64,000 bases of DNA from Hyphomonadaceae bacterium (GTDB lineage Bacteria; Pseudomonadota; Alphaproteobacteria; Rhizobiales; Hyphomicrobiaceae): NCBI GenBank assembly GCA_019747815.1, contig JAIEQJ010000049.1, positions 1 to 64,000 on the forward strand, given 5' to 3'. The first letter of the stretch is position 1. Every line of letters begins with the position of its first letter. The translations under genes were made by a program, and so were the position numbers. The notes under the pieces are model-generated. The model was not told the origin of the DNA. It searched no databases and was given only the letters and a program-made list of their open reading frames with translations. This document shows, piece by piece, positions 54,475 through 61,160 of this stretch.

Positions 54475-55101
54475 GTGGCGAAGACACGGCGCGAAGTCTT
54501 GACGGCCCTGGCCGCAACCACAGCCGCGAGCCTCACATCGGCAGGCACAAGCGCGGCGGCGGGCCCGCAGATTGGCGCTCCGGCCCCCGGCTTCACCGCG
54601 AGGGACTCCAAGGACAGACAGCACACCCTGGCCGCCTACAGGAGCAAAATCGTCATCCTGGAATGGACCAACCACGAATGCCCCTACACTGTGAAGCACT
54701 ATGCCACGGGCAATATGCAGGCGCTGCAAGAGGCGGCGGCTGACGCGGGCGCAATCTGGCTGTCGGTCGTCTCGTCCAGGCCTGGAGCGCAGGGACATAT
54801 CGACGGTGCACAAGCGGACCAGTTGACCCGTGGCCGCAAGGCCCAGCCAACGGCGGTGCTGCTCGACCCCAAGGGAGACCTTGGCAAGCTCTATGGCGCA
54901 CGCACCACCCCGCACATGTACATCATCAATCCGACCGGCAAGCTGGTCTATATGGGCGCCATCGACGATCAGCCGTCGGCCAGCCACGCCAGTATCAAGA
55001 ACGCCCGCAACTATGTGCGCGATGCCTTGGCCGCGATGGCGGCCGGGCGGCCGATTGCGGCGCCATCAACCCGCCCCTACGGATGCACGGTGAAATATTG
55101 A
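54475..55101 (+). CDS. Exported redoxin (AhpC/TSA-like)
   Basis: A thioredoxin-fold protein of 208 residues. A twin-arginine-like signal (KTRREVLTALAATTAASL) precedes the domain. Residues about 30-190 have IGAPAPGFTARDSKDRQHTL, then VILEWTNHECPYTVKHY with Cys69 in the CP position, and TPHMYIINPTGKLVYMGAIDDQPS. The family is often annotated as thioredoxin family or redoxin; the single CP cysteine suggests a thiol peroxidase or reductase. The GTG at 54475 is used because no ATG is in frame nearer. It follows phoX by about 190 bases; a similar signal suggests both use Tat. Confidence 0.78.
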   Translation: MAKTRREVLTALAATTAASLTSAGTSAAAGPQIGAPAPGFTARDSKDRQHTLAAYRSKIVILEWTNHECPYTVKHYATGNMQALQEAAADAGAIWLSVVSSRPGAQGHIDGAQADQLTRGRKAQPTAVLLDPKGDLGKLYGARTTPHMYIINPTGKLVYMGAIDDQPSASHASIKNARNYVRDALAAMAAGRPIAAPSTRPYGCTVKY

Positions 55102-55318
55102 ACGTCTGACGCAACCACCACCCGCTCATCCGGCCCTTCGAGAAAATACAACAACCTGATCAAGGTCTTGGTCAAGATCGTTGGGAATGCTCCCTAGGGC
55201 GCATGCCGACGTTCATGACCAAATGGATATGTCACGGCCATCTTGGCGCCGCGATAAGGCGGAATTTCTCTCTGCGCGCTGTGGGAATTTTCAATTTCGA
55301 GATTGTGGGAGACTGGCA

Positions 55319-56134
55319 ATGCAATGGAGATGGTTATCCGTGCTCGCGGGGGCAGTTGTGCTGACTGCACTGGCGACGGACGCGATGGCGCAGCGACACG
55401 ACGGATTTAGGGAACGAGACAGGGAATGGATCCTGCTCGGAGCACAGTCCGTCGGCTTCCGTGTGGACCGTGATGTGGTCCGAATTGGACAATCGGAGGA
55501 TTGGTACAGAGATCGTACATTCCGGCGGCTGCACCTGGTGGCCGAGGGTAACGACATCCACATGATCAACCTTCGCCTTGTCTACTTCAACGGGTTCTCC
55601 GAGAGCTACCATGTCGACAGGCTGATCCGGGAAGGCAGCGATCTGGCCATCGATCTGCGCGGCGAGCGAAGCTTTGTGCGCGAGATCGAGATGACTTATC
55701 GCTCGCGTCCCGGGTTCGGCGGCCACGCAGTGATGAAGGTCTACGGCGAGCCGTCCCGGCGCCCGCCGCACATCGCGCCAGGGCCGGGGCCAGGGCCAGG
55801 CCACCACGCTGAGTGGACGGAGCTTGGCTGCCAACGCGTGTCCCTCTTCAAAACCGATCGAGATTCGATCCGCATTGGCCGGCATGAAGGCCGGTTCAAG
55901 GCCATCCGCCTGCACGTGCGCGGTGCCGACGTTGAGATTCTCGACCTCCACGTGATCTACGCCAACGGGAGGCCTGACGACATTCCCGTCAAGCACATCC
56001 TCAGGCAGGGCGAGCGCACCCGGCCGCTGGAGTTGAGAGGATGGGAACGGTCGATCGATCGCGTCGACATGACCTACCGCACGATTCCCAATTTCAAGGG
56101 AATCGCCACGGTTTGCGTCGAGGGCCTGCAGTAA
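55319..56134 (+). CDS. Exported protein with two YaaI/DUF2541-like domains
   Basis: A 271-residue protein with a signal peptide (RWLSVLAGAVVLTALATDAMAQ). Two homologous beta-rich domains, about 32-140 and 165-268, each read W..LG...V.F..DRD.IRIG, then a GA(D/N)DIxxxxLxVxYxNG region and VxxxDMTYR; they are separated by a Pro/Gly-rich linker. They resemble DUF2541 (YaaI-like) proteins, of unknown function. The ATG at 55319 has a GGGAG element 7 bases upstream. It is transcribed alone. Confidence 0.7.
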   Translation: MQWRWLSVLAGAVVLTALATDAMAQRHDGFRERDREWILLGAQSVGFRVDRDVVRIGQSEDWYRDRTFRRLHLVAEGNDIHMINLRLVYFNGFSESYHVDRLIREGSDLAIDLRGERSFVREIEMTYRSRPGFGGHAVMKVYGEPSRRPPHIAPGPGPGPGHHAEWTELGCQRVSLFKTDRDSIRIGRHEGRFKAIRLHVRGADVEILDLHVIYANGRPDDIPVKHILRQGERTRPLELRGWERSIDRVDMTYRTIPNFKGIATVCVEGLQ

Positions 56135-56627
56135 CCGGCCGCACAAGTTCTGGTTCTGGGAGGGGGTTGCAGACGGCGGCCCTCTCTCTTGTTTCGCGCT
56201 ACCGTCATTCCTCTAAGTTTCGGCGAACCACAGAGCCGAGCGCGCCGCTCCGAAGCGGACAACTGACTTTCAGAACAAGGCTGGACGGCCCTCACTCCGG
56301 GCTCTCGTTTTATCCACTTTTCGGAAAATAGTGATTTGCGCCAGCACGCTAAACTGGCCCAAGGCCGTGCCGGGAGCTATCCTCCATCCGTCGCCAGTCA
56401 GCAGGGATCGGGGGAAAGCGTCAGCGGTGATACGCCCTGTCCTGCTCGAATTGAGCGGACAGCACGTTTGGGAGCACCCTGCGACGGTTAAAGCCCTGCC
56501 GCGACGTTCTGGTCAAAGCCTGCGCCGGGGCAGCATTCCGCGAGGCCTCCCGCGTGGAGCATGGGATCCGAAACGCCAAATGCAGCAGTACCTTCAGCAG
56601 GAGCACCCCGTCCGGAAAGGGTGGCAA
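56135..56627. other. Intergenic region upstream of the RND operon
   Basis: About 490 bases between the YaaI-like gene and the RND adaptor. A weak hairpin GAGGG/CCCTC at 56160-56184 followed by TCTCTTGTTT may terminate the upstream gene. The adaptor frame is open back to 56331, but the residues encoded before 56628 show no family similarity. No other gene was seen. Confidence 0.4.
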
Positions 56628-58022
56628 GTGGCCAAACTCATCAAGCGTATCCTGGCGATCGCCATCGTTGGAGCAATTGCGGCCGCTGTCATCTACGCTT
56701 CCGTCCTGCCAAACACGCAAAGGCAGGCTGATATCGCACGCCGCGCCAAGTTGATGGGCGGCGGACCGGTCCCTGTCTTGGCTGCCCCGACCCGCATTGC
56801 CGATGTGCCGCTCTATCTTGATGGCGTCGGCACGGCCAAGGCGCGCAACACGGTTGTCGTGCGGCCACAAGTTGACGGCCGCATTCTCAGCATCAATTTC
56901 AAGGAAGGCCAGGAGGTCAAGCGCGGCGACGTTCTGGCCAAGATCGATCCGTCGACCTATCAGGCCCAGTTCGACCAGGCCATCGCCAAGAAAGCCCTCG
57001 ACGAGGCACAGCTTGCCAACGCTCAGCGCGACATGGAGCGGTATGCCAAGCTCGGCGGCAACATCGTGGCGCAGAAGACCATCGACACGCAACGCGCGCT
57101 CGTTGATCAGCTCACCGCACAGATCAAGCTCGACGATGCAGCCATTGCCAATGCCAAGGCGTTTCTCGACTACACGACCATCATCGCCCCAATCAACGGC
57201 CGTACCGGCATCCGGCTGGTCGATGAAGGCAACCTGGTGCGGGCCTCCGACGCCGGCATCGTCATCATTACGGAGCTTCGCCCCATCAGCGTGCTCTTCA
57301 CTCTGCCGCAGCAGCAGCTCGTTCAGGTCAACAAGGCGCTCGCGGCAGGAGCACTGGCGGTCGAGGCGCTCGATGCTGACGGTGGATTGATCCTCGATCA
57401 CGGCACGCTGCAGGTGGTTGACAATCAGGTCGATCAATCGACAGGCACAGTACGCATGAAGGCGGAGTTCCCCAACGCCGATCTGCAATTATGGCCGGGT
57501 CAATTTGTCAACGTCCGCCTCCTCGTCGATACGCTGCAGCAGGTCGTGGTGGTGCCTACGCCGGCTGTGCAGCGCGGCCCCAATGGCACCTTCGTGTACG
57601 TTCTGAAGAAGGGCGAGGAGGATCGCGTGAACCTGCGCCCGGTCACCGTCACGCATCAGACGGAGGCCAACGCGGTCATCGCCAAGGGCCTCGACAGCAC
57701 CGAGCGCGTAGTCACCACCGGTTTCGGCCGCCTCAAGGACGGCGCCGAAGTGGCAGTGGCGACGCCCAAGGAGCAGGAAACAGCCGCCGCCGCCAGGCAA
57801 GTCGCTACCGCCGCGAGGAGGGAAGATGCACGCGCCAACGTCCGCGCCGCCTGTGCTGCCGATATCCAAAGGCTCTGCGCCAACGTGGAGCGCGGCAAGG
57901 ATATGCGCGCCTGCCTGCAGGCCAACGCCGCAGCGCTTTCCGAGGCCTGCAAGACCGCCGCCACGGGAGGCGGAACCCGCAAGAATGAGGTGCGCAAGGT
58001 TGAGGGCAGCGCGACCGAATGA
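56628..58022 (+). CDS. RND periplasmic adaptor (MdtA-like) with C-terminal Cys-rich repeat
   Basis: Membrane-fusion protein of 464 residues for an RND efflux pump. It starts with a basic stretch and membrane helix (IKRILAIAIVGAIAAAVIYA), then lipoyl halves GRILSINFKEGQEVKRGDVLAKID and FLDYTTIIAPINGRTGIRLVDEG around a coiled coil (about 105-160), and barrel segments to about 390. Beyond the usual end is a unique tail (about 395-450): CAADIQRLCANVERGKDMRA, then CLQANAAALSEACK, a GLG1/FGFR-type Cys-rich repeat. The GTG at 56628 has an AAGGG element; ATG 56580 is an alternative. It overlaps the first pump gene as ATGA. Confidence 0.88.
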   Translation: MAKLIKRILAIAIVGAIAAAVIYASVLPNTQRQADIARRAKLMGGGPVPVLAAPTRIADVPLYLDGVGTAKARNTVVVRPQVDGRILSINFKEGQEVKRGDVLAKIDPSTYQAQFDQAIAKKALDEAQLANAQRDMERYAKLGGNIVAQKTIDTQRALVDQLTAQIKLDDAAIANAKAFLDYTTIIAPINGRTGIRLVDEGNLVRASDAGIVIITELRPISVLFTLPQQQLVQVNKALAAGALAVEALDADGGLILDHGTLQVVDNQVDQSTGTVRMKAEFPNADLQLWPGQFVNVRLLVDTLQQVVVVPTPAVQRGPNGTFVYVLKKGEEDRVNLRPVTVTHQTEANAVIAKGLDSTERVVTTGFGRLKDGAEVAVATPKEQETAAAARQVATAARREDARANVRAACAADIQRLCANVERGKDMRACLQANAAALSEACKTAATGGGTRKNEVRKVEGSATE

Positions 58023-61000
58023 GCGTCTCCGGCCCCTTCATCCAGCGACCGATCGCCACCACACTGCTGGCGTTCGCCGTGCTGCTTGGCGGCTGGCTGG
58101 GCTATTGGTGGCTGCCGGTGTCCTCCCTTCCGCAGGTCGATTTTCCCACCATCCAGGTGACCACCCAGTTGCCGGGCGCCAACCCGGAGACCATGGCCAA
58201 CCTGGTGACGGCCCCGCTCGAACGCCAGCTCGGGCAGATTTCCGCGCTCACGTCCATGACTTCGTCCTCATCCTTCGGCATGAGCCAGATCACGCTGCAA
58301 TTCGCTCTCGATCGTGACATCGATGCCGCAGCACAGGACGTGCAGGCCGCCATCAATGCCGCCGGCTCCACCTTGCCGCGCAACCTGCCCTACCCGCCCA
58401 CCTACGCCAAGCTGAACCCGGCCGATACGCCGGTGATCACCCTTGCCCTGACGTCCGATACCATACCGCTGCGCACCCTCTCCGACCTTGCCGACACGCT
58501 GATGTCGCAGCGCCTGGCCTCCGTGACCGGCGTCGGCCACGTGGCCGTCCAGGGCGGCATCAAGCCCGCGGTGCGCATCCAGGCCGACTTGTCCCGCCTC
58601 GCCTCCTACAACCTCAGCATGGCGGACCTGCGCGTCGCCATCGCCGGCGCCAATGTCTCCGGGCCCAAGGGCTCCCTCGACGGGCGTTTCCAGTCCTATG
58701 CGATATCCGCCAACGACCAGATCACCAATGCGGACGCCTACAGGGAGGTGGTGGTCGCCTACCGCAACAATGCCCCGGTGCTGCTCAAGGACGTTGCCCA
58801 GGTCGTCAACAGCCTGGAGAACACCAAGGTCGGCGGCTGGTACCAGGACACTCCGGCAGTCGTCATCGACGTATTCCGCCAGCCTGGCGCCAACGTCATC
58901 GAGACCGTCCAGCGCGTCAAGGCCGAGCTGCCGCGTCTCGAGCGCTCGATCCCGAGCGGGGTCAACCTCGCCGTCGTACACGATCGTACCGGCACCATCC
59001 GCGCCTCGGTCCGCGACGTCCAGTTCACCCTCTGCCTGAGCGTGGTGCTCGTCGTGCTGGTGGTGCTCATTTTCCTGCGATCGATGCGCGCCACCCTGAT
59101 CGCCGGCGTGGCGCTGCCGATTTCACTAATCGCCACGTTTGGCGTCATGTGGTTCTTCGGGTTCTCGCTCGACAACCTCTCGCTGATGGCACTGACCATC
59201 GGCACGGGCTTTGTCGTGGACGATGCGATCGTCATGATCGAGAACATCGTGCGCCACATGGAGAAGGGCGACAACCCGATGCAAGCGGCGCTGAAAGGTG
59301 CGCGCGAAATCGGCTTCACCGTCATATCCCTCACCTTGTCGCTGATCGCCGTCTTCATCCCGTTGCTGTTCATGACCGGTTTGGTCGGCCGTATGTTCCG
59401 CGAGTTCGCGCTGACGCTGACCATTGCCGTCGTCATCTCCGCCATCGTGTCGCTCACGCTTACCCCGATGATGTGCTCGCGCATGCTTCGCCACGATGGC
59501 GGTGGCCGGGAGAGCGGCATCGCGCGCGCCTTCAACGGCGCGGTTGCGTGGGTGCTCCGCGGCTACCACCGCAGCCTCGAATGGGTGCTCAGACACGAGC
59601 GCGCCACTCTCGTCACCACGGTGGCGACGCTCGTTCTCACCGTTGCTCTCTACGTGATCGTGCCCAAGGGCTTTCTGCCGCCGCAGGATACCGGCCTCCT
59701 CACGGCGGTCATCGAGGCTGGCCCCGAGGTCTCCTTCGCGGAGATGGAACGGCTACGGGGCAAGGTTGTCGATATCATTCGCAGGGACCCCGACGTCAAG
59801 GGTGTCGCATCGGTGATAGGAGTGAGCTCGCTCAATCCGACACCCAATGCCGGACACTTGAAGATCACGCTCAAGCCGCGCGAAGCGCGCACCACCCATG
59901 TCACTGCCATCGCCGACCGCCTGCAGAGCACCGTGTCGGCCGTGCCCGGCATGATCGTGTTCTTCCAACCGGTACAGGACATCCAGGTCAGCACCCGCCA
60001 AAGCCGATCCCAGTACCAATACACACTGGTCAGCAGCAGCGACGAGGAAGTGGCGCTGTGGTCAGCCCGTCTGGTCGAGCGGCTGCGCCTGTCGCCCAAA
60101 ATGCGCGACGTCGTGTCGGAGGCCCAGGACGGAGGCCTGCGGGCTTTCGTCAACGTCGACCGAGAAACCGCGGGCCGTCTGGGCGTGTCGATGCAGGCCA
60201 TCAACGACGCGCTCAACGACGCCTTCGGCCAGCGCCAGATCTCCACCATCTACGCCCAGGCCAATCAGTACCGCGTCGTGCTGGAGGCCATGCAGCAGTT
60301 CCAGAGCGACCCATCGGCACTGTCGCGCGTCTTTGTTCCCTCAACCAATGGCGCCCAGGTGCCGCTCAGCGCCGTTGCCAGCATCGAGCGCAAGACCGCG
60401 CCGCTCACCATACAGCACCAAGATCAATTCCCGTCCGTGACCGTGAGCTTCAACCTCGCGCCGGGGGCCTCCCTGAGCGATGCGGTCTCCATCATCGACG
60501 AGGCGCAGCGGGAGATCGGCATGCCGACGTCGGTCACAGGCACCTACTCGGGCGATGCAGACGAGTTCACGCGCTCGCTCCAGGGTCAGCCGTGGCTCAT
60601 TCTCGCCGCCGTCATCACCATCTACATCGTGCTCGGCGTGCTCTACGAAAGCTTCGTGCACCCCTTCACCATTCTCACCACCCTGCCCTCGGCCGGCATC
60701 GGCGCACTGCTCGCCTTGATGTATGTCGGCATGGATTTTTCCTTCGTCGCGTTGATCGGCATCGTGCTGCTGATGGGCATCGTAAAGAAGAACGCCATCA
60801 TGATGATCGACTTCGCGCTGGAAGCCGAGCGCACGCAAGGCATGTCCCCGCGCGATTCCATCGTGCAAGCGAGCCTGCTGCGCTTCCGGCCGATCATGAT
60901 GACGACGCTCGCCGCCCTGTTCGGCGCGCTTCCCTTGGCATTGGAGACCGGCACCGGCTCGGAGCTCAGGAACCCGCTCGGCGTCACCATCGTCGGCGGA

Positions 61001-61156
61001 TTGCTGCTGAGCCAGCTCCTCACCCTCTACACCACGCCCGTCATCTACCTTGCCATGGAGCGTGTGCGGACGCGTCTTGCGCCAACCGCACATGACATGC
61101 CGGGCGTGGCCGCCCATCCGGTTGCGGAGGACGCAACCAGGCGGCCGGCGGAGTAG
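58019..61156 (+). CDS. RND multidrug efflux transporter (MdtB/AcrB family)
   Basis: Proton-driven inner-membrane pump of 1045 residues, the normal size, with 12 helices and two large periplasmic loops. FIQRPIATTLLAFAVLLGGW is the first helix. The proton relay is intact: GFVVDDAIVMIEN (two Asp) in helix 4, GIVKKNAIMMIDFALEAER (Lys) in helix 10. It is coupled to the adaptor upstream by a 4-base overlap and followed 4 bases later by a second RND gene, the arrangement of mdtABC. MdtB and MdtC assemble as a heterotrimer in E. coli, so the same is expected here. Outer-membrane partner is not visible. Confidence 0.93.
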   Translation: MSVSGPFIQRPIATTLLAFAVLLGGWLGYWWLPVSSLPQVDFPTIQVTTQLPGANPETMANLVTAPLERQLGQISALTSMTSSSSFGMSQITLQFALDRDIDAAAQDVQAAINAAGSTLPRNLPYPPTYAKLNPADTPVITLALTSDTIPLRTLSDLADTLMSQRLASVTGVGHVAVQGGIKPAVRIQADLSRLASYNLSMADLRVAIAGANVSGPKGSLDGRFQSYAISANDQITNADAYREVVVAYRNNAPVLLKDVAQVVNSLENTKVGGWYQDTPAVVIDVFRQPGANVIETVQRVKAELPRLERSIPSGVNLAVVHDRTGTIRASVRDVQFTLCLSVVLVVLVVLIFLRSMRATLIAGVALPISLIATFGVMWFFGFSLDNLSLMALTIGTGFVVDDAIVMIENIVRHMEKGDNPMQAALKGAREIGFTVISLTLSLIAVFIPLLFMTGLVGRMFREFALTLTIAVVISAIVSLTLTPMMCSRMLRHDGGGRESGIARAFNGAVAWVLRGYHRSLEWVLRHERATLVTTVATLVLTVALYVIVPKGFLPPQDTGLLTAVIEAGPEVSFAEMERLRGKVVDIIRRDPDVKGVASVIGVSSLNPTPNAGHLKITLKPREARTTHVTAIADRLQSTVSAVPGMIVFFQPVQDIQVSTRQSRSQYQYTLVSSSDEEVALWSARLVERLRLSPKMRDVVSEAQDGGLRAFVNVDRETAGRLGVSMQAINDALNDAFGQRQISTIYAQANQYRVVLEAMQQFQSDPSALSRVFVPSTNGAQVPLSAVASIERKTAPLTIQHQDQFPSVTVSFNLAPGASLSDAVSIIDEAQREIGMPTSVTGTYSGDADEFTRSLQGQPWLILAAVITIYIVLGVLYESFVHPFTILTTLPSAGIGALLALMYVGMDFSFVALIGIVLLMGIVKKNAIMMIDFALEAERTQGMSPRDSIVQASLLRFRPIMMTTLAALFGALPLALETGTGSELRNPLGVTIVGGLLLSQLLTLYTTPVIYLAMERVRTRLAPTAHDMPGVAAHPVAEDATRRPAE

Positions 61157-61160
61157 ACCC

